In this document: positions 10,833-23,609 of the stretch, one piece after another
Position numbering within the stretch: position 1 is the stretch's first letter
Layout: every line of letters begins with the position of its first letter
Assembly (NCBI GenBank): GCA_029216955.1
Contig: JANAVB010029819.1
Location: 35,612,831 to 35,676,830 of the forward strand
Direction of reading: 5' to 3'
From: Iris pallida
Taxonomy: Eukaryota; Streptophyta; Magnoliopsida; Asparagales; Iridaceae
DNA: 64,000 nt
The notes under the pieces: generated by a model
The model's database searches: none
What the model saw: the letters and a program-made list of their open reading frames with translations, nothing else
Told to the model about the DNA's origin: nothing
Translations under genes and position numbers: made by a program

Positions 10833-13800
10833 ATGGCAACTCTGCTAGGGACAAACTTCTCCACGGCTGAGGAGTTGGTGACGCAATCGGATGCAGCCAA
10901 ACTTGGCTCCACGCAACAGAAGATGGTTGTCCGCTTCGATCAACAGGCGTTTGAAGAAATGCTCTCTGAAGGAAGTGTTGGCCCGGTCCAAAAGCGAACT
11001 CGCACAAAGAAAACTCGCTGCGAGTGGAGGCCAAAATTATTTGCTCCTCCACAAGCTCTAGACGGGGTACTTTCGGCTACCCAAGACGGTGAAGGCGACT
11101 CTCGTACGGCTCCACTTCGAGCCGTAGAGCACTCTGCTGTCCCCAAGTCTGGCGGAGGAAAGCACTACGATGCTGGACTTGCAGGGGCAAAGAGCGACTC
11201 TATGCGCCCCAAAAAGAAGCCGAACACTCCTGTGGCCAAATCTTCCAACCATATGCAGGAGGCTCATGCGGGTGAATCTGCCAGCCGCATGAAGAAAGTC
11301 TATGCGGCCAGATCATCCAGCCGCATGAAGAAAACTCATGCGACTGAGACTCCCAGCTGCATGAAGAACGCCTACGCGGCTACGTCTGCCAGCGGCATAA
11401 AGTTTGTTGATGATAGCCGCATAACGCCTACCCCGCGTGGCTCTGTCTTCGACCGCCTATCTTATGGTCCTGATCTCCTGTGCTCCCAAGAAGACATGTC
11501 TGACTCTCTCCAGCATCACCTAGACTCTTCCTACTATGTGCCCTTACGTACTAGAGCGAAGAAGTCTAGGACAGCACGAGCCTGGCAAGCTCAGTCCGCT
11601 GATTCGGTCTCTAATCATCCGAGCGTCCCGCATACCATTATACGGGCCTCAGATGGGAGGTTGTACAGAACCGCTTGAGTCCAACCCCCGACGGCAAAAG
11701 GACAGAGAGGTTCGCAAAAGTCTCCCAAAATCCAGGGAGCAAACATGGTCTATCCAGACCCATCTGACTTGCGTGAGGCCATCCTCCATAAACGCAAGGA
11801 AAGAGAAGGCGCATCGGGGTGCAAAGAGTCCTCCCACGGACGCCACTGCACGCAAGTCATCGTCAACTGCTGCTGCAATAACGTGACGGTGCGAGAAGAT
11901 CGGCAGTCCGCCTTTCAAATACTGCAACAGCCGTCTTCAGGAGACGAGGCACTTCCCGTCGTCTCCTGCAACTCTGCTCAGAAAGTCCCCGCTGATGGAA
12001 GAGGAAAGAAGACAAATGTTCCCAGCCCGAAGATTTTAACCACTTCGATTAAAAGACTGTCGTCTAAGCGGGTGCTCACCACCGGAGTTTTCCAAGGTAC
12101 TTGCACTAAGACAAAATCTGCTACGGTGAGAGATTCATCGTCCACAACACAGGGGGTTGCTGGGACTGGGGGTAGCACTCCTCCGAACCTCCACAACAAT
12201 CCGATGTTCCAAAAAGATGAGTCAGGGGAGGCAACTCTTCCATCAGATGCAGCAAACCCCGACGTCCCCGAGGACGTCCGTAACTCCCAAGACGAGGCAA
12301 ACTCGGAGACTGGGGGTACTGTTCCTTCCGAGTCTGAACCAGAAGAGAACATACCCACATACCCCGATGACTTCTCACTACAGGGGTATGATTCGGAGGG
12401 CGCTTCCTCCACCGCTCCGTCCATCTCTCCTCATGAAAGGACGATATTCATGACAGACAACAGCCAAGGTGGTTCCAGTAATCGCCAACGCATCGACACG
12501 CTCGAAGCCATATTGCTTGCCTTTGTCAAGTCTGTGGACGAGATCAAAGCGGCCCCTCCAACTCTGCAAGAAGGGACGCCTGGTCAAACAAGCGCCGGTC
12601 CTCAGGTCAATGCGGACTCAAATTCAGCAGCACCGAACCCGGACAAAAATCCTCCTGAAACAACGGCCCCCATCGCCGTGGATGAGGCCCGCGAAACAAG
12701 AAGAGAGGTCCAGGAGCTCCGATCCATGTTTCACGCTCGAGAAAATTTTCCAGACCTCAGAATACGGCAACCGTACCCTGCTGCATGGAGGGATGTTCCC
12801 TTCCCGCCAAGATATAATCTGTTTAATATCAATCCTTATGATGGCAAGACCTCAGCAAGTCGGTACATCACTTACTTCGAGGTCACTACCGACCATCTGC
12901 CCCATGACGATGCCATTCTCATACAATTATTCATCGGGGCACTGGAAGGGGTCGCCTTCGACTGCTATCGCATCCTTCTAGACAACTGCATCCACTCCTT
13001 CGCCGGCTTCAAGCGCAAGTTTTTGGAGTGATTCTACGAAGTAGGGCAGGACATCACAATGTCCACCCTCATGGACGTCGTCCAAGGGAAGAAAGAGCTG
13101 ACAAGAAATTATATCGAGCGGTTTCGCCAAACCGCAATGAAGCTGCCGTCTGGAAATCCGAATTCCTCCTTGATTGAAATTTGCCAAAAGAGATTGCTCC
13201 CAACAATCAGTTTCTGGATGGGCGAAAGTCAATTCAAGGACTGGAAGACGTTCATCATCAGTGCCACAAGCGCCAAAGAACGATTGAAGAAGGCTCGCCA
13301 ATTGGGATTGCACATCTCGGACGGAGATAACAAGGGCAAGCGTCCTAATACCAACAACGACAATGGAGGTAGTCCCTCCAATAATCGGGACAGCAGGGGT
13401 AAACAGGCTATGGTGGCCGACACAACACAGAAACCTGAGCCAAAGTCGGCAGACAAACAATGGCCATAAATCACTTACTCCTTCGAAGACGGTCACGTCA
13501 AGACCATCTTGGACATGCTCATACAAGGAGACAGAATTCAGCTTCCTCCACCAAGATAGGAACCGCGGCAGACAGACATGGAGAACCCAAAGTACTGCCA
13601 TTACCACCGCTACGTCCACCATGCCACACACGACTGCTACCAACTAAAACGGTACATCCAAAATCTCATCGATTCGAACGCTCTGGCCATCGATTTTGAA
13701 GAGGTAACAGTCGCAGCCAATATAGTGTAAGTACAATTCGACAGCTTCCCTCCAACGGAAACTCAAGACGGCGTGGTCCCCATCTCTCTGGCGACAATGG

Positions 13801-15746
13801 AGATTGCTAATCTTCTACCTCCCCGAGATCAGGCTACTGGTCTAGTGCCCCTCACCACATCACGAGGGGAGGTCATATGGATCCATCCAGACTTGGTATC
13901 AGAAGTGACTCGGCCCACATCATCTTCCATCTGCAAGAAGAAGAGCGAAAAAGTCAGGTCCTGCCGCACAATCTCGGCAGATATCGAAGAAGCTACAGCC
14001 GTCGTCATGCGGTCAGGGGCACAATCCCAACCTGTGGCTGACAACCCAACTGAAGATCATCAGCCCTCTATAAATGACGCTCCGGGACCGGCTCAGCCTC
14101 CGACGACCGACAAGCCTAGGCCGAGGGAGACTCGCTTTGACAAATCCCTCCGAAAAGAGGTATCACAAGGGCTGGAGAAGCCCTACAACTTCGACATCTT
14201 AGCACATTTGGCCAACACACCGGCCAAGTTGTCACTATACGAGCTTCTGAGACTCTCAAAGGATGTTCGTGCGGCTTTGAGCGATGCACTCTAAAATGCC
14301 GACGCATACCTGGCTCAGGCCAACCTCACGGAAGAGAACCCGCCTGCAGATCTCCAAGACAGCGCCTACACGGGAGCGATGCCCAACATTGTCTTCACTC
14401 CGTAGGACATGCTCATCAAAACCAACCTGCATGATCGCCCGCTATACTACACTGGATACATCAGCGACGTAAAGGTGGATCGGATGCACATTGATCCTGG
14501 CTCTTCCATAAGCATTATCCCGAAGGGTCTGCTACATCATCTCCGCATCCCAATGCATCACCTGACGTCTACAAGCACCGCCATCAGCGGTTTCAATTCG
14601 GACAGGAGCTACCCAATTGGGAAGATTCGTCTGAAGTGTCAGATTGGCGATCTCCAATCAGAAGTCACCTGCTACGTCATAGATGCAAACACTTCTTACA
14701 ACATCCTCTTGGGGCGCCCGTAGATACACGATTATATGATCGTGCCTTCTACGTTGCACCAATGCTTCAAATATGTCGACAAACACGGCTTCGTGAGGAC
14801 GAAATTTGCTGACATCGATCCCTTCAAAGGGGTCAAATTCTACTACTCAGACTCCTGCCTATACGAAAAGTCGAAGAGGCACCTTGATGAAGGGGATGTA
14901 CAAGCTCGTACCGAGACAGCCACAGGATCAAAAGAACCTCGGACGATCCACCTCCAAGCTCGCAAACCTGGCAAGTCTGCACCCCTTACCGCCACTCTGC
15001 ATAAGGACGTAATTAGCCTCTCGGCACAAGAAGAGCAGATGATAATCTGGCTGCCAAGGTCTGGCCAAATGCCAAGACCCTCAACGGAGCCACTGACAAT
15101 CAGGCTGCCGAGAGTCGGCCAGCCGCAGACGGAGAAGCTCAATCCCTCCGACAAGCCAATGACGATACGCCTTTCCAAGAAGAGTCTTCACCCCAATACA
15201 AGGTCTGGAACTTCTAGCGAACCAACCACTCCCCGCCCAATATCGAGCACCAGACTGGGGGTCGCTAGTCTGCCAACAACTCCACGCTCTGCTCCACCAG
15301 CTGAACCTCTGACGATCAAGCTGCCCAGGTCGTCCTCTCAGTCTTCGTGTATACAGGGGGTAGCCGAAGGGGAACCGGAGCTAGCCAAGTACGTGGCTGC
15401 CCACACTGATGTTCCCTCCGCTGATGTTGTAATCCCCCTAGAAAAGAAACCTTACTTCATCAATAAAGGGCTATCTTTGAACTACCTCGAGCTTAATAAG
15501 CTGTGTACAATGTATGCTATGGAACACGGTATAGGCACTCACCTACACACACAGGTGACAAATGTGTACACCATAATCCAGCTTACTCCAGTGGAAGATG
15601 CTTACCGCATAATCGAGGGTGGAGACCATCCAATCATCTTCGGCCGGAAGGACGATCCGCATCCCTTCACCATAGAAGAAGTCGATGGATACATGGGCCA
15701 GTGGAAGGACGATCCGCATCCAATCATCTTCGGAGTTTTAAATTAA
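10833..15746 (+). pseudogene. Element A gag-protease reading frame with only nonsense mutations
   Basis: One reading frame can be followed from ATG 10833 to 15743 without a visible frameshift. It is interrupted by stops at 11676, 13029, 13467, 13557, 13728, 14292, 14403 and 14721. In order it holds an N-terminal region with Ser-Arg-Met-Lys-Lys repeats, a VIVNCCC patch near 11855, a Retrotrans_gag core (about 12770-13290), a zinc-knuckle-like C-H-H-C segment (YCHYH..HDC near 13590-13640), a retropepsin with IDPGSS near 14490 replacing the usual D-S/T-G, and a linker with repeated LTIRLPR-like strands (15040-15340). The last about 140 bases contain a small internal duplication (GGACGATCCGCATCC and GGATACATGGGCCA each twice). 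The frame then meets element D. Confidence 0.88.
10834..10850 (+). promoter_or_regulatory. Primer binding site of A, overlapping gag start
   Basis: TGGCAACTCTGCTAGGG begins three bases after the LTR and starts with the TGG that pairs with a tRNA CCA end. The same site in B reads TGGCGACTCTACTGGGG. I cannot name the tRNA. The preceding A makes an ATG, so the site also encodes the first gag residues (MATLLGT). Confidence 0.7.
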
Positions 15747-17514
15747 TTATCGAAATCAGGTTGATCACGGATACATGGGCCAACTGTCACGACCCACATC
15801 CAGTATAGGGGCACGAAAAGTGGGTACGTCCAGCCTACGCCGCAGTGTCGGTAGTAGAACGCTGTTCTAGGTTACTATCTAATCAACAACTCATTCAATT
15901 ATATAATGTACCTGTCACAATCTCAACTCCGAATGGAGGACAAGTATAAGATACGATAATACTCAATCACAATCTAAGCAAGATAAGATAAAATAGGAGT
16001 CTAACAACTATATAAAACTCAAAACAACAACAACTTAAATAAACTCCCAAAATAACAACATCTCAATAATCTGAAGACACCACTTATTACAAAACAAGTT
16101 CTAAAAGAGAAATTAAACCATAAACTAGTAATCTACTCCAAACTCTACTGGCCCTCTAGGCTAGCTGTGAATCTCCAGGTTACCTATAATATTTTTAACA
16201 TGCCCCGTCAGGACAGGAACGAGCATAATACATCTCACGCAGTTCATATCATGACAGAAAATGTAAGCATGCTATAGAGCAAGATACATAAAATACTGAA
16301 GAATATACATGAAGTAAAAGAGATGACTGTAAGAAAATATCTACTATAAGTAAAGAACTATCAGTGGCTAGTGGTGTAGAGTACAAGATAGAGATGTGAA
16401 CGGCTTGAATTTGCACAAGAGTATACTAAAGAGTTTGCACATGATTACACTACTTTGGAATTATTCACATGACCATTTATACTCTTCCGTACCCTAATCA
16501 ATACACAAGGATCCAGACAAGTTATGTTATTGCACATAATATCACATGAAGGCCCATAAATGGGTACACATGAATGTATACATGGGGGCTCCGTGAACAT
16601 AAGAGTACATGAATCATAAGAGTGCACATGAATGGTAAAAGCACCGGAGTACATGATGAAAGTGAAATGCACATGACATACCATAACCCGATGCTCCCGA
16701 GGGATAACATCTCATGAATGAATACATATAGTACCAATCCGTGTTAACAACGTGACAGCATCAAGTAAAGTAATCTAGAGCATAAATGTAAATCCTATCA
16801 AGTATGAAACGGTCAGAGAATGTACTCGCCTGATACCATAAACAACTGATTTGAAAGGATGGCCAACTGGAGTCACAGAGTCCTAGTTAGAGCAACACAG
16901 GTTATAAAGAGTTTAATTTATATGGTAATTAAAATTATAATACAATCTACATGAGTCTAAGTCAATCCAGTTCAAAGTCAACTCTTGGTCAACTCTGGTC
17001 AACTATAAAGTCAAACTAGGTCAACTATAGTCAATTATGTTCAAACTAGCTAGGGTTGGGTCAACAATAGTCAACTAGTCTAGGTAAGTCAATTCTAGGT
17101 CTAAACAAACTAAGTCTATGCAAATCAAGTATCCAAGACAGCTACTAACTCATAGCCTAAGTTACTTGCTAAACCAAGCACAAAACTAAACCATAGGCTA
17201 ACAAGGCACACAAACTTAGTTATAAAATGTATATATATTATTCACATTCATATATTCATATACATAGATATATATAGGAAAGCTATATATATATAGGCAC
17301 ACACACACACATATATATATATATATAGTGAGAGAGAAGGAGAGGTAAAAGAGTAAGTGAGTGTGTGTGTATGTGTTTGGCATGCGTGTGAAAGGATATG
17401 TGTTAATGTTCTCAGATTTAGTGATAGGTAGGTGCATGTGACATGGGATACATGGCGTCAAAGGGTGTATGAATGCATGTGTGTAAAAGGTTATAGGTTA
17501 ACTCAGTTTATAGA

Positions 17515-17860
17515 AATGCATACATACATACTTACATGACATACATGCATACATACATTGCATACATACCTATATACATATCATATATGCATACTTGCAT
17601 TCATTCATGCACCTATACATACATACATTGATGCATACATATATATAATGTATACATACATACATTGTATACATGCCTACATACATATCATATATGCATA
17701 CTTGCATTCATTCAAGCACCTATACATACATACATAGATGCATACATACATATTTGAATACATTATATACTTGCATACATTATATTCATATATGCATACT
17801 CTACATTTTATTACATTCATTCCTGCATATATGCATACATATAATATATGCATACAAACT
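17515..17860. repeat. CATA-rich degenerate microsatellite
   Basis: CATACATACATG-type repeats run through this stretch, with two longer near-duplicate sentences (CATATCATATATGCATACTTG at about 17577 and 17686). It lies inside the D LTR. Confidence 0.8.
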
Positions 17861-17923
17861 TATATATTTAACTCAAAATATATGTGAATACATACATTAC
17901 ATTACCTTAACACACACACACAC

Positions 17924-18223
<300 letters not shown>

Positions 18224-18590
18224 TACTTCAGTTCATGCTTTATATCCATTCACATATCATTAAGTTGCATACATATACTTATTTTCATTACATACATGTC
18301 ATTCATGCATATTACATACTTAGATGCATCTATACATTATATACATTGTATACAACATGTAAAAATAGAAGAGGGAAAAAAAGGGAAAAAAACTGAAATG
18401 GAAAGGGAAGGGAAAGAAAAATATAAGAAAAAGGGAAAACAGTGGACATATACATGCTTGCATCATATATTCTACATTTCCATACATGCTATCATTATAT
18501 ATTGTATTACATGTATACCTTACATTCGTATCTAGCATTTATTATATACTTTCATGCATACAGTGTATATCATTCTTTCAATTATGCATT

Positions 18591-18760
18591 CAGGGGCGGA
18601 TCCAGGGGTGGGGTAGGGTGGGCTGGAGCCCACCCCAAAAAAAATTATATTTTTTTCCATATAAAATTTTATTTTGCTTTTTTTATATAGATTTATCTAC
18701 TTTCAGTTCACCTAAATTTTTGCTAGCCCATCCCAAATATAATTTCTGGATCCGCCCCTG
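18591..18760. mobile_element. hAT-type MITE, 170 bp
   Basis: The ends are inverted repeats, CAGGGGCGGATCCAG and CTGGATCCGCCCCTG. The flanking 8-mers are TATGCATT on the left and CATGCATT on the right, a 7-of-8 target duplication, which is the hAT length. The CAGGGGCGGA.CCAG terminus is common in plant hAT MITEs. The inside is AT-rich and codes for nothing, so it would need a transposase from elsewhere. Confidence 0.9.
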
Positions 18761-20459
18761 CATGCATTTATGCATTGCTTACATACATTACATTGATTGC
18801 ATTCCTACATGCTTGTATTTAACCATATATATACATTAATGTAAAGATGATACATATCATATATATATATCATTTCATTCATCTGACATATCATGCATTA
18901 CATACTCTACATTCATTTAATATCCATACTACATAGGCTCATAGGTAACACAAAATGCCTATGTCGTATATTCATTCTTCTTTACTGTACCAATTGGCCC
19001 TCCACTAAATTCTCGGATTAAAGCATATTGTAGCCCTTCATGTTAGCTTTCCGAAACTTCAAACGGATCGTATTTTCGTGTCCGAAAGCACCCGGAATCA
19101 CGAAAACACCGAAACGTGTTTGTCTTTCGGACAGCTGACACTCAAATAATTTTACAAAAAGTTGTAGAACAATTTTGGCTTATTAAAAATATATTTGGAA
19201 AGCTAACTTCGATACGGTTCTTTTAAAAAAAACAGAAGATTAATCGAAATTCTAAGCTAAAAGTTATGACATTTCTATGTTACTTTGGTTAATAAAAACG
19301 TGGATGAATATTATGACGAATTTGAGTTATTTTGGACAAAAGAAACACATATAGGCCAAGATACTTGGATACCAACATAGGTATCCAAATGAAACTCATT
19401 CTAACCATCCTAACTAAGATCAATCCACTCTCTAACCATTCTAAAAGTGAATTTAAATATCTATTTAAACTATTAACATACATACATACACTTGGGGTGT
19501 CTTAATTTGGGATCTATCAAGTAAGACACAAGACACATATCTAAAATCCTCAACAGAGCTGCAAATGGCCTCAAATTTGAATTTAAATAGGGTACATGCA
19601 TGAGGGTGGATCCTATGGATTCAAAACTAACTAATATGAATAGAAAATCAGTTTAGAGGGTTGGTTTTACCTATTGGGAGTGGAATCCCAATGATACTCC
19701 CAAGGACACGGCTCCGACACGAAGATCTTCTAAAAAGGACACTCCTCCTTGTACTTTGCTCCAAATCATTGCTAGTACCCTCCCTTGGTAGTATGAGAAG
19801 GTTGGATGGAAGTTTTGGTGGAGGAATGTAAGGATTTGGAGATCAAATCAAAGGGGAAAGCTCTCTAATTTGGGGAAGAACACTTTGTGAAGGAAAAGAG
19901 GCAAGATGGAATGAAATGAAAGAAAGGGAGTCTAACCTACCTATAATGGCTGCCATTAAACCCTATTTGGGCCTTGGGGGAAAGCCCAATAAGGCCTCAA
20001 CTAGTCCTCTTGGTTAATTTTAAGTTAGGTTCAAGTTTGGGATCAAAAGGGTTAAATTTAAACATCTAACTTAACCAATCTAACAAGTGGGATTAGTCTA
20101 AACTCACTAACATAATTAGTGGGGTTTGTGGGTCATAAATAACTAATCTTGGGATCCCGTCCACAGTTTAAGCTACCCGGGTCACTAACACAAGTCGGAA
20201 CGAAACGAAACTCAAACCCGACTAAACAAATCCCGTAAAATCAATATTAAAATATAAAAATTTCCAAAATATTAAAATATGAAAAATGACCAAAATCATA
20301 ATACATCAATTTAAATATTATTAAAATAATTTATAACTCACCAATTTTAAATAGTATTAAATTAATTAAAAAACCCCATAAATTATAAATCCTATTATTA
20401 AATAATAAACTTTTACAAAAGTTCAAAATTATACTCATTTTAGAAAAGTGGGTGTTACA

Positions 20460-22712
20460 AGTCTACCCTCCTTAGAAAATTTCGTTCTCGAAATTAAGAT
20501 GGTCGTACTTCTTCTAGAGTCTCATCCCCAACAATCATGGTCTTAGAAGCTCATCTAAATCATGCAATTTGAAAGAATAACATATAGGGTCATGGCAGAC
20601 AATATCAGTCTAAGGTCTCATCTAGCTACACTAGCCATACTACCACACAAGGCATTCACAAGGTATCAAAACATACAAGCAAGGGGTGAAAAAAATATCA
20701 CAAAAGACATGCTAAAGTCTAGGTCGAAAACTTACCTCAAATTAGGTCTGGTGACTAAAACTCCCTCCTAGAAGCAGGGCCTAAATTAATTTCCAAGGCA
20801 TTTCTCATGAATCATGCTCTTGTTAAAAGTCTTATTCCTTCTTTCTGATCTTACTCTCCCTTATCCACTTAATCATCCCAAAAATTTAAATTTCTACACC
20901 TTGTCCTAACTTGGATCCAAAATCTCTAGATCAAAGTCTATGAAATTCTCGAACTTGTTCAAATCACTGTCCTTGAATTTATTCGATGCTAATACTACTA
21001 TGTCATGCAGGAACTTATTCTTTATTATAAAATTGACCTTCGTATTTCCTTCACGTACACCTTCAAATATTATTCTTCATAAATTTTAAAACCTCCACAA
21101 AATCTTTAGATTTCTCCATAACCTAAAATCCTTGTGTTCACTCTGTCCTTTTACCAACATCTTATTAAATTTTGGTATCATCATCACTTCATAGTTAGAT
21201 TCTCTTCTCCATTTCTAAATTCCTAAATTTATCATCACAATCTTAACTGAAATATCTCGAGAATCTATAACCTAAAATTATTCAAGTCGACAAAGCAAAT
21301 TGATCTCGAATATCCTTGTTGTTTCTAAAGTACACCTACGAAATATCCATGTTCTAACCATAAATATATCCTACTATCCTTCTGGTGAGCCGGAGGGGTC
21401 ACTACCTCCTGAGCAGACTAACATCCTATATGAAACTGATAGTCAAAATCAACAGAGATTTAACTATAAAATGTTACTAGTCTAATATCAACTAGACTAC
21501 CATACCTAAGAATAAGTCTGAATACAAGCTATCAAACCATTATACTATGAAAGAGTTATAACTAATGAAGTTCTACAAAGAATTAGACTAGTTATCTGAA
21601 GTTATCCCTACTCCTAAGTTAAGTGATGATGAAACAAAACAAATTTTTTTTTGAAAAAGACTAAAATGAAAGGTAGAGATGATATGTTCAAAAATCCTCC
21701 CAAGATACAATCTGATAATCATATGGTTTATCCAATCATGATACTCCTTCTAGGTCAAATGCCTAACAATCAAGGTCTAGAAAATTCTATCTAAAAGCTC
21801 AAAAACATGGTCCTAATGGTTATGATTTCATAGTCTCGAACAGGGTCACTATACTATCTATCACAGCACAATACATCCTGATAGGTACTAATGGAATCAC
21901 ACAACAAGATGGAAAAGAAGGACAGGAAGGACAAACCTGCTAACTCGTCACCTGTAGCGTCGGTCTCCACGACCGTCAGTGCAAAAGCCCTTCCCCTCTG
22001 GGGTATATCCCTCTGATGGTGCGGGACATGGTTCTACGCTACAGGTGGCCTAGCTCCCTCAATCTAATCCATAACTTAAGCAACATCCATGCTGATATCC
22101 TATTCCATAGTAGGGCACCATCTATATGGTATCTATTCTGCAATCTGATAATCATACCCGTCTATTCAGAACCATGTTAGCAGAATCCTCGTTACGCTAG
22201 TAAGTACAATAACGATAATCCATAGAGTCCGCAACTTAGGTACATACCTCTAGAATCATGGTATTTAAAAATTTTGCATTATCGCTAGCTTGGCTGTAAA
22301 AACTTTAAATTTTCACACCCGAGAAATGCATCCAAAATCAGACTCTATCTCATCACAAAACCAGCTAATATGGCTGTAAAAGACTCTAGATTCCATGACT
22401 GAGGCAACCTAGCCCATACTGTTATCTTGGTAGAAAATCAAATCAATAATGAATACCAAGAATCAAATTCAACGATGAGTAATGAAGTAGACAAAAACTG
22501 TCGGAATCGAATTTCGAGATAGTTTATAAGGAGATTCTCAAGGGTCATCCCATGAATCTTCTCAAGTAGTCCTAAATGTGATTTAGTACTCTCTCAACTA
22601 AAGTCTATTCCTTATCTCTTACTGTAGGTGTGCAGCAGTACAACTAATCGTCGTACTACCACGACTTCACACTAATGCGAATCTTAAACTGTATGGGCTA
22701 CCACTAAAAACG
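20460..22712 (-). mobile_element. Internal region of D: polypurine tract, no genes
   Basis: Next to the 3' LTR the minus strand reads AAGGAGGGTAGACT, a polypurine tract, preceded by TTTCGAGAACGAAAT (plus 20479-20500). That phrase corresponds to the conserved end of Tekay-type pol. At the other end the minus strand holds TGGTAGCCCATAC (plus 22691-22703), nine bases after the 5' LTR, matching the candidate primer sites of E and F. Between them I see no gag or pol motif. Confidence 0.75.
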
Positions 22713-22843
22713 TGTCATGACCTGCACCCAGTGTAGGGGCATGAGAAGTGGATATGTCCAGCCTACGCCGTAGTGTCGGCGGTAGAACGCTGTTCTAGGT
22801 CACTCTCTAATCAATAACTTTCGCAACTATATAATGTAACTAT
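22713..22843 (-). repeat. 5' LTR fragment of D
   Basis: This is the terminal 131 bases of D's 5' LTR, alignable with 15785-15910. It stops where B begins. The last five bases, ACTAT (22839-22843), are the left target duplicate expected for B. Confidence 0.85.
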
Positions 22844-23606
22844 TGTAGAAGCATGAAAATTACAACAAATAAAGCCGTATACGCCCAAGACAAAGGAAGA
22901 CATATACGCCCAAGTGAACCTCCTATGTGCTCGAGTCACCCTATGAAGCTCCTATGCGGCCATCATTAGGTGAAGCTCTATGCACCCAAGCCTGTGAAGC
23001 TCCTATGCGCCTAAGCCACCCTCTGTGAAGGAGGGCGCAGAGCCTAAAACAGGGCTATGCGCCCAAGCCTGACTCGGTCAAAACCATGATCAAAATGTGC
23101 ACCGAAGCGCATGCCCACGTCAGTCTCCACGATCAATCGTGTACCGAAGCATGCGGCCATGTCAACACCACGACCAACCTACGATCTCACAGCCTGCATG
23201 CGCCTGCACCCTATGCACCCAAGCCAGGGCTATGCGCCCACATAAAAACCAGTGTGTTTTCCTCATATGGGTGCATAACATCATTTCAGCTCAAGAACGA
23301 TTATAAAAAGGGGCCTCATCCCTCTTCCAAACACAGAACGGAGAGCATTTTCAAGAGCCAAATTGCTGCACTTCTTGCTAGTGAGCTGAGAGTTATCAAT
23401 TTTCTTAGGTTTTCTTCCAGTTTTGTAATCATAGTGTCAACAGAGTAAAGGAGCAACTATCGCTCGATCTCTATTGTTTCAGTCCCCAAAATTCTTTTTT
23501 TGTACTCGGGGATCCTCTGCGTAGGATCTCTCGGGCGTACTCGATTTGTGGTGCTTTGCGCCAATAAAAAAGATAGCATTTCTTCTTCTTTTTGTGTGTG
23601 TCCACA
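22844..23606 (+). repeat. 5' LTR of element B with TATGCGCCCAAG motif
   Basis: The LTR starts TGTAGAAGCATGAAAA and ends near CCACA (23602-23606). About a dozen copies of TATGCGCCCAAG or variants (TATACGCCCAAG, TATGCACCCAAG, ATGCGGCCA) lie between 22878 and 23245. A TATA-like TATAAAAAGG follows near 23301. The same motif continues inside gag (24110-24320). The exact 3' edge could be off by a few bases. Confidence 0.82.
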
Positions 23607-23609
23607 AAA

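Larger units (their letters stand above)
9541..15784 (+). mobile_element. Tat-lineage Ty3/gypsy element A, 5' part
   Basis: The element runs from a 1290-bp LTR through a primer site into gag, zinc motif and protease coding sequence. It is cut at 15785 by element D. Reverse transcriptase, integrase and the 3' LTR are not seen and should lie on the far side of D and B, beyond the window. Homology to B and C (gag, the DPG protease and the linker that follows) places it in the same lineage. Its flanking left pentamer is ATTCC; the right duplicate is outside the window. Confidence 0.85.

Noticed and set aside
12978..13643. 221-residue minus-strand frame
   Set aside because: It is the shadow of the gag core and zinc region of A on the opposite strand.
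15780..15784. Target preference for CCAAC, seen before D and around E
   Set aside because: Only the left duplicate of D is visible, so two cases are too few to claim a preference.
20562..20771. 69-residue plus-strand frame in the core of D
   Set aside because: Opposite to the element's direction, no motif, chance length.
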